Under the pieces are notes generated by a model. That model did not search any database, had not been told where the DNA came from, and saw nothing but the letters and a program-made list of their open reading frames with translations. Position numbers and translations under genes: made by a program. A stretch of 33,693 nucleotides of DNA from JBFWVJ01 sp050246795 (GTDB lineage: Bacteria > Patescibacteriota > Gracilibacteria > JAUYGZ01), in NCBI GenBank assembly GCA_050246795.1, contig JBFWVJ010000011.1, positions 1 to 33,693 of the forward strand. The letters are read 5' to 3'. Below are positions 1 to 8,069 of the stretch, piece by piece. The first letter of the stretch is position 1, and each line of letters starts with the position of its first letter.

Positions 1-115
1 TGCGAAGGATCTCGCATTTCAGGTAAAACAAGATGGCGAGCTTGATCTCTCAGTTTTTGAAAATGGCGCCTTCAAAATTTTAGCCGCTGACATCATAAAA
101 GCGAGCGCTCTCTAA
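1..115 (+). CDS. C-terminal end of an unidentified protein (5' end outside window)
   Basis: An open frame runs into the window from the left edge (first full codon at base 2) and stops with TAA at 113-115. About 37 residues are visible, ending KILAADIIKASAL. One base separates the stop from the ATG of the next gene, so the two are almost certainly co-transcribed and translationally coupled. The tail is mixed acidic and hydrophobic with no Cys and no recognisable motif. Because the next gene resembles a peptide-modifying enzyme, this could be a precursor peptide or a second maturation enzyme, but 37 residues cannot decide that. Confidence 0.6.
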   Translation, partial: AKDLAFQVKQDGELDLSVFENGAFKILAADIIKASAL

Positions 116-116
116 A

Positions 117-914
117 ATGAGTCTGACTGAACGAATCCTCTCAGAATTGGGCAACGGGGAATGGTGTCTGCAAGATATTGCTCCCTCTTTTCGGAGACGT
201 TTAGCAACGGGATTGCAGGTCGATCCACTTGCTAACAGTCTTTCAGCGTTGTGCATGGGGTTTTACGGAAGAGTTCACCCCGATCAAATTTCGTTGCCAA
301 ATCTGAGTCAGGCCATAGATCCACTCCAACTGAGTGTTGCCGCGAAAAACCTTATTGAAGCAACTTTCTTTGATGAGTACGAAGGTTCGAGTGTCGGTGC
401 TTTCGAAGTCGAGACACGAAGTAAACTTCAAGAAGCACTGATGTTAGTTGATCGGGCGGACAAAGATCTTTCGACGTTGCGAAAAGAAAATATCACTGGA
501 TTTCTGAGGGTAACGGGCGTGAATTTCAGAAGCGCTTCGCATCCCCATATATTCGGATTGATTTTAATTGGGGATGGAGTCAGGCAGCAAACATCACAAC
601 AACTGGCCGTTTCTGTTGTTCATGAAATGGCCCATCAAGAATTATTTCTTGTGAATCTGCTCGATCGGCTTGTGAATCAGCCATTTGACTATAATGAAGT
701 TCATGCTCCCTTTCAGGGAACAAAGAGACCTCCAATCGGCAGATTGCATTCGTTGTGGGCGTTGTACCGAATGGTTCAGTTCCAGCGCTCAACTGGAGAA
801 ATAAATAAAAAACATCAAGACCTCTTGCGACAAAATACAGAAGCATTTGAGGATCAAGAGCTAACTTCATTTGCTAAGAAGTTGGTTGAGATTGCAGGAA
901 AGCAGGCCAGTTAA
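117..914 (+). CDS. HExxH-motif protein, alphaKG-HExxH peptide beta-hydroxylase-like
   Basis: This 265-residue protein has the motif HEMAH at residues 169-173, followed about 30 residues later by a proline/arginine-rich stretch (PFQGTKRPPIG) and then LHSLWALYRM, whose His211 could be a third metal ligand. HExxH followed by a 'W/PF..RPP..G-LH..YA' block is the pattern of proteins annotated as HExxH-motif peptide-modification proteins (TIGR04267-like, now called alphaKG-HExxH peptide beta-hydroxylases), and is unlike secreted zinc proteases. There is no signal peptide, so a cytoplasmic enzyme is expected. Its stop overlaps the next start (TAATG). A simple metallopeptidase remains possible. The family assignment is from memory of the motif spacing and was not searched. 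Confidence 0.6.
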   Translation: MSLTERILSELGNGEWCLQDIAPSFRRRLATGLQVDPLANSLSALCMGFYGRVHPDQISLPNLSQAIDPLQLSVAAKNLIEATFFDEYEGSSVGAFEVETRSKLQEALMLVDRADKDLSTLRKENITGFLRVTGVNFRSASHPHIFGLILIGDGVRQQTSQQLAVSVVHEMAHQELFLVNLLDRLVNQPFDYNEVHAPFQGTKRPPIGRLHSLWALYRMVQFQRSTGEINKKHQDLLRQNTEAFEDQELTSFAKKLVEIAGKQAS

Positions 915-2359
915 TGAAAAGCTGGCTTGTTCTCATAGGAGGAATTATATTTATGACATCATCAATGGTTTCGGCAGCACCAAAAAAATACGGATACGTT
1001 CCACCAACTTTTCCCCGTGATCCCGCAGAAGTTAATCAATTTGCAGAGCACATTGTCTTGGGTCAAATTCTTGAGCCTGTGGTTGATACTGACAAAATGG
1101 GTAATGTTACTCCGGGTCTTGCTGAGAGTTGGACGTTTGAGGACAAGGGCCTCACTATTAAGTTCAAAATTAGAAAAGATCGAGTTTTTTCAAATGGGAA
1201 AAAGCTCGAAGCTAAAGACATTAAATATACCATTGATCGTGTCATTCAGAAAAAATCTCAGTCGAGTAATTTTCTCGGAAGTATTTCCTCCATCGAGGCT
1301 CCAGCTTCAGATGCCCTCATCATTCGCCTTAAAGAGCCTAATGTGTCGATTCTTAAAGCTCTTAGCCGAGACCAGGCTGGCGTGATTCCTGTTGATTGGA
1401 GTTTCGATAAAGATTCTTCGGAACCTCTTATTGGTTCAGGACCTTATCGTCTTTTAAAAAAGGGTGCGAATTGGAATCTCGAAGTAAACGAGAAGTATCC
1501 AAAAGCATCAGCTATCAGCATCCGCGAATGGCAACTTGTTTTCTTTGGTGATCATGATCTCAATGTGCCCGCCGTTGGTCTTCCTGATTACGTGCCTGGC
1601 GCGACCCTATCCACAAAGACCGGGATGCAAAAAGTGAGCGGCTTTGAAAAGCTCAAAACAGTTAACCAAATAAGCTACGCGCAAACATCGGCATGGTGGC
1701 ATCCGCACGGAACTCATTTCAATTCACCGGAAATGAAAAACCGAGCGATGGGATTGATCGAAGAGATCTTGGATAAGGGTTGTAAGAAATTGGAACTTGA
1801 GCGAGCAACTGGCGTCATTCCTAAAGGAGTTGCAGGTCACTTGGCTGTCACACAAGCTCCAAAGGTCACGCATAAAAAATATGAAAAAACAGAACCACTC
1901 AGGCTTGCATTCATAGGCGCGACTTTCGATGACTTTCTCAAGGGAAATGATGCTCAAGTAATCGCAAAAGAGCACGGCTTCCAAATTGAGATTATCAAAA
2001 TTTCTCCATCTGAAATGACGAAAATAGCTGAGAAAAAACCTGATGTTATATTTGCTGGATGGGCTGGTGGGTTTAATGATCCTGAAGGGTTCATCGCACT
2101 TCTCCCGACATTTCTTGTAAAAGATTTTGGAACTTATATTGGTCCGGCTCTTGCCGAAAAATACAAGCGTGCCAGACAAGAAGAAAATTGGACTGTCAGA
2201 AGTGAATTGTTTCAGCAGATCAATGAGCAGCTTCGCAAAGATCAGCTGATGGTTCCGGGATGGCGCGTTCCGTTTTATATTATCGGCCAAACCAACATGA
2301 TCTCTGAAGAGGCCACTTTCCGCTACACACCGAGACTCCATCTCGTGAAGGAGTTGTAG
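914..2359 (+). CDS. Family-5 extracellular solute-binding protein (oligopeptide type), no cognate permease
   Basis: This 481-residue protein opens with a Sec signal peptide (MKSWLVLIGGIIFMTSSMVSAA, residues about 1-22). It continues with the SBP_bac_5 pattern: an early 'LEPVVDTD..GNVTPGLAESW' block, 'KIRKDRVFSNGKKLEAKDIKYTID' near residue 95, and 'SGPYRL' near residue 175. Members bind peptides, nickel complexes or other small ligands in the periplasm. No permease or ATPase gene is nearby. Instead it sits between the HExxH gene and a histidine kinase, with one-base overlaps on both sides. It could therefore present a ligand to the kinase rather than feed a transporter. The ligand is unknown. 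Confidence 0.85.
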   Translation: MKSWLVLIGGIIFMTSSMVSAAPKKYGYVPPTFPRDPAEVNQFAEHIVLGQILEPVVDTDKMGNVTPGLAESWTFEDKGLTIKFKIRKDRVFSNGKKLEAKDIKYTIDRVIQKKSQSSNFLGSISSIEAPASDALIIRLKEPNVSILKALSRDQAGVIPVDWSFDKDSSEPLIGSGPYRLLKKGANWNLEVNEKYPKASAISIREWQLVFFGDHDLNVPAVGLPDYVPGATLSTKTGMQKVSGFEKLKTVNQISYAQTSAWWHPHGTHFNSPEMKNRAMGLIEEILDKGCKKLELERATGVIPKGVAGHLAVTQAPKVTHKKYEKTEPLRLAFIGATFDDFLKGNDAQVIAKEHGFQIEIIKISPSEMTKIAEKKPDVIFAGWAGGFNDPEGFIALLPTFLVKDFGTYIGPALAEKYKRARQEENWTVRSELFQQINEQLRKDQLMVPGWRVPFYIIGQTNMISEEATFRYTPRLHLVKEL

Positions 2360-3750
2360 TGGCCATTTTGGGAAAGTCTCAGACGAGATCCATTCAAAGA
2401 TATTTTCTGAGAATTTTTATTCCGATCGTACTCCTTGTTAGCACCGCCATTAGCGGCCTGCTGGCCTGGAATGATTATCGCGTTAATAAAGCTTCCCGTC
2501 TCGATAGTCAGAAACTCACATTTGAAACTTTCGCGGCAGTTGTTCGCCAGCCAATTATTCAAGGAAGTCTTATTGAAGCAAGAATTCGGGCGAACGAACT
2601 TGCGCAGAACTCACAGATCTCATGCATCGAAATTAAGTCGATCTCAGAAACGATCCAAAGTTGTAATAAGTTGAAGACTTCTTCATCAGGTCTTCATCGC
2701 ATGGATACGGATCTCTACTTTTCTGAGGATGCTTCGAATTGGATGGGACATATCTCGATTACATTCGACAATTCAGATCTAATTGCAGGAATTTTGAAAA
2801 ACGCAGGGAAGAACGCAATCGGATTCGTACTTCTTGCCATGATATTGTTTGCTGGTCTTTCAATCGGATTTTCACGAATTCGCATTGAGCTTAATGAGTT
2901 GATGAAGATCTTAGAAGCCCAAACGAACGACAAGCAAAGAACACCAAAGTTTAAAATTAGCGAATTCTCGTCTTTGGCCGAAAACTTGAGTTATCAATTT
3001 GAAGTAACTAAGGCAGCAGCCGAAGCAAAAGCCGCGCTCGATGTTGCAAGACAAGTTGCTCATGATATTCGCTCGCCGATTGTAAGTCTTCAGGTGGCGC
3101 TCAATGCAGCACAAGTTCAGCTCGACCCGACGATCAAGGGTGTCTTGAATCACTCCGCGCAGAGGATCAGTGACATCGCAAACGATGTTATCAGCCGATA
3201 CACCGCCTCCAATAAAAGCTCTGAATATAGAATGCCGATACAAAAACTTCCCATGTCTGTCGATCTTGCCTTGAACGAAATGGTTTCTGAAAAAAGCCTG
3301 ATGTGCAGACCGATGCCACAAGTGTCTGTACAAACAAAATTAAATACCGAGGATACCTTCATTGAAATGCAAGTCAGTGACTTCAAGCGGATTATTTCCA
3401 ACCTAATCGACAATGCACTCTATGCCGTTTCTGACCGGGGGAATATTGACGTGAATTGCACACGAATTGAAAATGAGTGCTGCATTTCAATTGTCGATAA
3501 TGGCTCTGGAATTTCGGAGGCAGTTTTAAAGACGATCTTAGAAAAAGGTGGCTCTTTTGGAAAACCCACCGGCAAAGGTTTGGGTCTACAGTGGGCCAAG
3601 AAAACTGTTGAAAAGCATAGTGGCAGGATTTTGATATCGTCTAAAGAGGGCGTCGGCACCGCCGTTAGAATTTTTCTGCCGATGTCGATGAATCGAAATA
3701 CAAAAGCGCAAACTGGCTCTCAGCTTGGCCTTGCGGCGAAAGAAGCTTAA
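2359..3750 (+). CDS. Membrane sensor histidine kinase
   Basis: The start is GTG at 2359, overlapping the previous TAG (TAGTG). The protein has 463 residues: a first membrane helix at about 17-37, an extracytoplasmic sensor region of about 115 residues, a second helix at about 152-171, then a cytoplasmic kinase. The H-box is RQVAHDIRSPI with phosphoacceptor His235. The ATPase lobe shows the N-box NLIDNALYAV, the G1 box DNGSGI and the G2 box GKGLGL. No obvious HAMP domain is visible. It should phosphorylate the NtrC-like regulator encoded 19 bp downstream. The preceding binding protein is a plausible periplasmic co-receptor, but this is inferred from gene order only. Confidence 0.93.
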   Translation: MAILGKSQTRSIQRYFLRIFIPIVLLVSTAISGLLAWNDYRVNKASRLDSQKLTFETFAAVVRQPIIQGSLIEARIRANELAQNSQISCIEIKSISETIQSCNKLKTSSSGLHRMDTDLYFSEDASNWMGHISITFDNSDLIAGILKNAGKNAIGFVLLAMILFAGLSIGFSRIRIELNELMKILEAQTNDKQRTPKFKISEFSSLAENLSYQFEVTKAAAEAKAALDVARQVAHDIRSPIVSLQVALNAAQVQLDPTIKGVLNHSAQRISDIANDVISRYTASNKSSEYRMPIQKLPMSVDLALNEMVSEKSLMCRPMPQVSVQTKLNTEDTFIEMQVSDFKRIISNLIDNALYAVSDRGNIDVNCTRIENECCISIVDNGSGISEAVLKTILEKGGSFGKPTGKGLGLQWAKKTVEKHSGRILISSKEGVGTAVRIFLPMSMNRNTKAQTGSQLGLAAKEA

Positions 3751-3769
3751 ACGCATTGAGGGAGGTTTT

Positions 3770-5308
3770 ATGGAACAACCACGAGTTATTTTTGTAGATG
3801 ACGAAAGCTGCTTTCGTGACGGACTCAAGATATCGCTCGATTCGGCTTTTGGTGCGGAACGCGCTTTCGACGTCGAGTTTCATTTGCGTCCGGAGTTGGC
3901 GCTTGAGTCGATTAAGAAAAATCCCTTCAACGTCTTTTTGGTTTTTATGGACCATCATTTCCATGAATCAAAAGAGAAGACCACTTTAGGTGCAGACTTC
4001 ATACGTCCGATCAAAAGAGTGAACTCTTATATCGAGATCGTCATGATGTCGTCGGATACAACGCCAGAGAGTCTTCGGCTGTGGCTGAAAAATGGCGCCG
4101 ACAAATTTCTCTATAAAGAATTTGTTGGGCAGCAGGAAAAGCTGCAAATTTTTATCACTGAAGCTCTGACGAAATTTCGTTCTAAGTTCAACGGGTTCCT
4201 TGGAAGCAGCAGTCGGCGCATCACTCAGGTGCCAGAATCTCTCAAAAAAATTGGAGTTGTGTCTCTTGATCGTGAAATGAAGGCAGCAGCCGATCTTGTT
4301 TTGCAGACAGCGAAATCGGATTTATCAGTTTTGATTTACGGAGAAACCGGAACTGGAAAAGAGTTGTTTGCGCGAGCGATTCATCAGAATTCAGATCGAA
4401 AGGATAAACAGTTTCGAACAATTGATTGCACGCAATTCAAAAAATCAGAACTTATTGCTAGTGAGCTATTTGGGAGCGAAAAAGGTGCTTTCACGGGTGC
4501 GGAATCAAAAATCGGTCTTCTTGAAGTGGCTAATGGCGGAACCGTTTTCTTAGATGAAGTTCATCATCTGAGTGACGAAGCACAGGCTATGCTTTTGCGA
4601 TTTATTCAGGATCGAAAAGTTCGGCGAGTTGGGGGTAGCCTTGAAAAGCATGTCGATGTGCGATTGGTATTCGCCGCAAAGCCACATTTGAAGGTCCTCG
4701 TAAATGAAGACAAGTTTCTCGCCGACTTGATCTATCGGATGAAACAGATCAAGATTGATCTTCCAAGACTTGCAGAGCGGCCCAACGATGTTGAAGTCTT
4801 ATGTGAGTTCTTTCTAGAAAAACGGCGACCATCGCAGTTTGACAGCGTACCGAAACAGTTGCATCCCGATTCACTTGATATGCTTCGAGCTTATTCGTGG
4901 CCTGGTAATGTCCGCGAGCTGGAAAATTTAATCGAAAGACTTTCGGTCTTGGTAACTGGACCAATTATTTTACCAGAACATATCGAGAAATACGGAGAGC
5001 TTGAAGGAACCGCGAACGCCGAAAACGTAGCGACCCTTGAATCTCTTGAACAAATGAATGCTCGTCACGAAAACGAAGTTAGAGCACTTATTCTTAAGAC
5101 GTACCAGGCAAGCGATTACAATCTATCTGAGACTTCCAGGAAGCTAGGCGTGGCTCGATCCTCCCTACGAAGTCAGTGCCAGGCTTTGGGGATTTGGGAG
5201 AGCATGGATGTCGTTAGCCGAAAAGACCAGGCAAGCGACAAAGGTGACTTGAGACGTATGGTGGATAACTCTGTAAGAATGGTTATGAGCGCCGTTTTGG
5301 ATAATTAA
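3770..5308 (+). CDS. NtrC-family sigma54-dependent response regulator
   Basis: The ATG at 3770 is chosen because GGGAGG lies 6-11 bases upstream; an in-frame ATG at 3725 inside the kinase gene has no such site. The 512-residue protein has three domains. The receiver (about 1-125) has acidic residues D10 and D11, likely phosphoacceptor D61, S94/S95 and K116. The sigma54 AAA+ domain has Walker A GETGTGKE at 191-198, the sigma54-contacting loop GAFTGA at 239-244 and a Walker B ending VFLDE. A Fis-type helix-turn-helix lies near residues 460-485 (LSETSRKLGVARSSLRSQC). It would activate RpoN-dependent promoters on phosphorylation by the adjacent kinase. The target is unknown, and I found no convincing -24/-12 site nearby. 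Confidence 0.95.
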   Translation: MEQPRVIFVDDESCFRDGLKISLDSAFGAERAFDVEFHLRPELALESIKKNPFNVFLVFMDHHFHESKEKTTLGADFIRPIKRVNSYIEIVMMSSDTTPESLRLWLKNGADKFLYKEFVGQQEKLQIFITEALTKFRSKFNGFLGSSSRRITQVPESLKKIGVVSLDREMKAAADLVLQTAKSDLSVLIYGETGTGKELFARAIHQNSDRKDKQFRTIDCTQFKKSELIASELFGSEKGAFTGAESKIGLLEVANGGTVFLDEVHHLSDEAQAMLLRFIQDRKVRRVGGSLEKHVDVRLVFAAKPHLKVLVNEDKFLADLIYRMKQIKIDLPRLAERPNDVEVLCEFFLEKRRPSQFDSVPKQLHPDSLDMLRAYSWPGNVRELENLIERLSVLVTGPIILPEHIEKYGELEGTANAENVATLESLEQMNARHENEVRALILKTYQASDYNLSETSRKLGVARSSLRSQCQALGIWESMDVVSRKDQASDKGDLRRMVDNSVRMVMSAVLDN

Positions 5309-5441
5309 TTTGTCCAGCGCCAGTTGCTGGTGATGTTGAGGCCGATTTCTTCACGATACGCAGTTGGCATTTAAGATTGGTTCTTTGCTGGCCCCAATAT
5401 GCCTCCGTCTGTGACTCAATCATAGACAGCTAAAAATTAAT

Positions 5442-5469
5442 ATACCAATAACCGTTAGAATGATGGTAT
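5442..5469 (+). promoter_or_regulatory. Candidate operator for the ArsR-type regulator
   Basis: ATACCA at 5442-5447 and TGGTAT at 5464-5469 are perfect inverted half sites separated by 16 bases, ending 9 bases before the ATG of the ArsR-rhodanese gene. A possible -10 (TAGAAT, 5456-5461) lies between them, so a bound repressor would block transcription. ArsR-family repressors usually autoregulate through such dyads near their own start. The rest of the 170-bp gap from 5309 shows nothing clear. Confidence 0.45.
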
Positions 5470-5478
5470 GGTGTCTCA

Positions 5479-6147
5479 ATGAAGCAAAGAGAAATGAAAA
5501 ACCACATTTATGAAGCCATTGCCCAGATCGGTAAAGCGACATCAAGCCCAAAACGACTGGAACTCTTGGATCTCCTATGCCAGAGCGAAAAATCCGTCGA
5601 GACCCTAGCCGCTCAAGCCGGAATTGATGTGAAGCTCGCAAGTGCTCATCTCAAGGTTCTTAGGTCTTCACGATTGGTTGACACTCGCAAAGACGGTAAG
5701 CATGTCTTTTATCGTCTTGCTGATCCTGAAGTAGCGGCATTTTGGGTTAAGTTGAGGAACTTGGCAGAAATGCGGTCCCTTGAGATTCAGAATGTTGCCG
5801 AACACTATTTTCAAGATCGAGATTCGATGGTCTCAATGGATTACAAAACACTGCTCAAAAAAGCTCGTAGCGGAGACATCGTTGTTCTTGATGTGAGACC
5901 CGAAGATGAGTACGCCGCTGGTCACATTCCTCACTCTTTATCTGTACCGCTGTCACAACTCAAAAAGAAACTATCCGAAATTCCAAAGGGTAAAGAGGTC
6001 ATCGCGTACTGCCGTGGCCCTTATTGTGTTCTTTCACATGAAGCTATTGAGATTCTAAAGAAAAAAGGCTACCGCGTTTCGCGATTGAGCAGTGGCGTAT
6101 CTGAATGGACCGCAGCAGGTCTTCCCCTTGAAAGAAAGGGGGCGTGA
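5479..6147 (+). CDS. ArsR-family transcriptional regulator fused to a rhodanese domain
   Basis: This 222-residue protein has an N-terminal winged helix (about 10-85; LASAHLKVLRSSRLVDTRKD is the recognition region, HVFYRLAD the wing). The C-terminal rhodanese domain (about 120-220) shows LDVRPEDEYAAGHIP and the active loop YCRGPYC with candidate catalytic Cys. ArsR-rhodanese proteins are known as sensors of persulfide or other reactive sulfur, where rhodanese Cys chemistry alters DNA binding. The gene leads a run of sulfur-related genes and overlaps the next start (TGATG). It most likely represses this operon through the dyad just upstream. A metal-responsive role is less likely because no typical metal-binding Cys pair is seen in the HTH part. 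Confidence 0.9.
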   Translation: MKQREMKNHIYEAIAQIGKATSSPKRLELLDLLCQSEKSVETLAAQAGIDVKLASAHLKVLRSSRLVDTRKDGKHVFYRLADPEVAAFWVKLRNLAEMRSLEIQNVAEHYFQDRDSMVSMDYKTLLKKARSGDIVVLDVRPEDEYAAGHIPHSLSVPLSQLKKKLSEIPKGKEVIAYCRGPYCVLSHEAIEILKKKGYRVSRLSSGVSEWTAAGLPLERKGA

Positions 6148-7691
6148 TGAGCTCTGTCGACCAGCCCAAGCTTGGATTACGCGAAAACCTCAGTCAATTT
6201 AGTTTGCTCGTTGTAGTTAATGCGTTCGTTGGAGCAATGATTGGACTTGAGCGCAGTATCCTGCCGTCGATTGCCGAGCAGGAATTTCATCTCGCAGCAA
6301 AGACGGCCATCCTTTCATTTATTGTCGTCTTTGGTTTCACGAAAGCCTTGATGAATTACTTCGCGGGTCGTTTGTCCGATAGATATGGACGCAAGATAGT
6401 TCTAGTTGGCGGTTGGCTAGTTGCGATCCCTGTGCCGCTCTTGTTGATGTGGTCGCCATCATGGGCGTGGATTTTATTCGCCAATGCTCTGCTTGGTATC
6501 AGTCAGGGACTTACTTGGTCCACAACCGTGATCATGAAAATTGATCTCGCCGGTCCAAGTAAACGCGGACTTGCAATGGGACTCAATGAGTTCGCAGGTT
6601 ATTTCGCTGTCGCGGGATCAGCCTTAGCGACGGGCTATATTGCAAGTCACTTTGGATTGAGGCCGGAACCATTTTATCTGGGCATTGGATATGTTGCTCT
6701 CGGTTTGATCTTGAGCTTTTGGTTTGTGCGGGACACACATGCTCATGCACATCATGAGGCCAAGGTGCATCACCTTGTCCCTCAAATTGAACTTTCTCAG
6801 CGAGATGTTTTTTTCAAGACTTCGTTCACTGACAAAAATCTTTCGTCCATTACCCAAGCGGGATTCGTCAACAATCTCAACGATGGCATGGCGTGGGGAC
6901 TCTTCCCTATTTTCTTTGCCACTGCTGGCCTGAGTCTGGAGAGAATCGCCTGGTTGGCTGCAATTTATCCCGCCACTTGGGGAGTTTTTCAACTGTGGAC
7001 GGGACATCTTTCGGATCGACTGGGGCGGAAGTGGCTTATCGCCTGGGGAATGTGGGTTCAGGCAATAGGAATAGCACTGACCGCTTCGTCCTCTGGCTTT
7101 GTTGGGTTCATTGTTGGTGGTCTTCTTCTTGGTATCGGTACGGCGATGGTTTACCCAACTCTTTTAGCAGCCATTGGCGATGTCGCACATCCAAGTTGGA
7201 GGGCTTCGTCTGTGGGAGTTTATCGGCTATGGCGTGATTCTGGATATGCCGTCGGTGCTATCGTGGCGGGGATCACCGCAGACCTTTTAGGTCTTGATTC
7301 GGCAATTTGGATGATCGGCGCTCTCACAGCTTTATCCGGGCTCGTTGTCGCAGTTCGCATGAAAGAGACTTTGAATCAGGATAAAAAGGATTGTATTGAA
7401 CCGGATTCTGTTCGTCAGAAATGTTCGGAACAGAAAGTTATCATTGTCGATGTTCGCTCGGACTCAGAATACCAAAGTGGTCATATTGATGGCGCGATCA
7501 ACTTGCCACTGTGCGAGCTTCCCCATGCGGCAGTAACGCTTCCACAGGATGCGCTCATCGTTACGGTTTGCAACAAGGGCGGCGGTCGCTCTGAACAGGC
7601 CGCAAATCTTCTGAAGGTAAATGGCTGGGTGAACGCCAGATGGTTATGTGGTGGCTATCTCGGATGGAGCGGACTGGATTCATGTGCTTAA
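6147..7691 (+). CDS. MFS transporter with C-terminal rhodanese domain
   Basis: The ATG at 6147 is preferred over the GTG at 6144: it overlaps the previous stop and follows AAAGGGGG. The 514-residue protein has 12 predicted membrane helices in two halves, with the MFS loop motif GRLSDRYGRKIV (after helix 2) and its repeat GHLSDRLGRKWL in the second half. A cytoplasmic rhodanese domain occupies about 420-514, with VDVRSDSEYQSGHIDGA and the active loop VCNKGGGRS containing the candidate Cys. A His-rich loop (HAHAHHEAKVHH) joins the two halves. Coupling transport to a sulfurtransferase suggests export or import of a sulfur compound, but the substrate cannot be read from sequence. Confidence 0.9.
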   Translation: MSSVDQPKLGLRENLSQFSLLVVVNAFVGAMIGLERSILPSIAEQEFHLAAKTAILSFIVVFGFTKALMNYFAGRLSDRYGRKIVLVGGWLVAIPVPLLLMWSPSWAWILFANALLGISQGLTWSTTVIMKIDLAGPSKRGLAMGLNEFAGYFAVAGSALATGYIASHFGLRPEPFYLGIGYVALGLILSFWFVRDTHAHAHHEAKVHHLVPQIELSQRDVFFKTSFTDKNLSSITQAGFVNNLNDGMAWGLFPIFFATAGLSLERIAWLAAIYPATWGVFQLWTGHLSDRLGRKWLIAWGMWVQAIGIALTASSSGFVGFIVGGLLLGIGTAMVYPTLLAAIGDVAHPSWRASSVGVYRLWRDSGYAVGAIVAGITADLLGLDSAIWMIGALTALSGLVVAVRMKETLNQDKKDCIEPDSVRQKCSEQKVIIVDVRSDSEYQSGHIDGAINLPLCELPHAAVTLPQDALIVTVCNKGGGRSEQAANLLKVNGWVNARWLCGGYLGWSGLDSCA

Positions 7692-7709
7692 CAGAAAAAC
7701 GAGGTGAAT

Positions 7710-8060
7710 ATGAAAACGCTTTTTATACTTAACGATCCCCCTTACGGAACGGAACGAAGTTATAATGGTCTTCGTTTGGCCGGAGCCTTATCCAAACGAG
7801 AGGGGCAAGAGGTAAAGATTTTTTTAATCGGTGATGCCGCTGCCTGTGCGAAGTCTGGTCAAAAAGTTCCGCAAGGTTACTACAATACCGAGGTCATGCT
7901 GAAAGGTGTGATTCGCCACAATGGTGAAGTCGGAGTTTGCGGTACCTGCATGGATGCGCGTGGAATCGCGGAGGCGGAGCTCACTGAGGGGGCCAAACGT
8001 AGCACACTTGAACAACTCACTGATTGGACGACCTGGTCAGATAAGGTAATTACTTTTTAG
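7710..8060 (+). CDS. DsrE/DsrF-like sulfur-relay family protein
   Basis: The ATG at 7710 (residues MKTLFILNDPPYG) fits the GAGGTG ribosome site better than the upstream GTG at 7704, which lies inside that site. The 116-residue protein has the DsrE fold pattern: an N-terminal beta strand, LRLAGALSK, a hydrophobic strand VKIFLIGDAA, and the conserved VCGTCMDARG segment with two Cys, one of which probably carries persulfide. DsrE-like proteins bind or transfer sulfur in the cytoplasm. Its place between a rhodanese-transporter and an SQR-like enzyme fits a shuttle for sulfane sulfur. Confidence 0.88.
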   Translation: MKTLFILNDPPYGTERSYNGLRLAGALSKREGQEVKIFLIGDAAACAKSGQKVPQGYYNTEVMLKGVIRHNGEVGVCGTCMDARGIAEAELTEGAKRSTLEQLTDWTTWSDKVITF

Positions 8061-8069
8061 GAGGCATCT

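Noticed and set aside
1724..2341. 205-residue open frame on the minus strand
   Set aside because: It lies entirely opposite the solute-binding protein gene, has no ribosome site and no coherent motif.
5309..5478. Sigma54 (-24/-12) promoter at TTGGCAT
   Set aside because: The spacing between the GG and GC elements does not fit the consensus.
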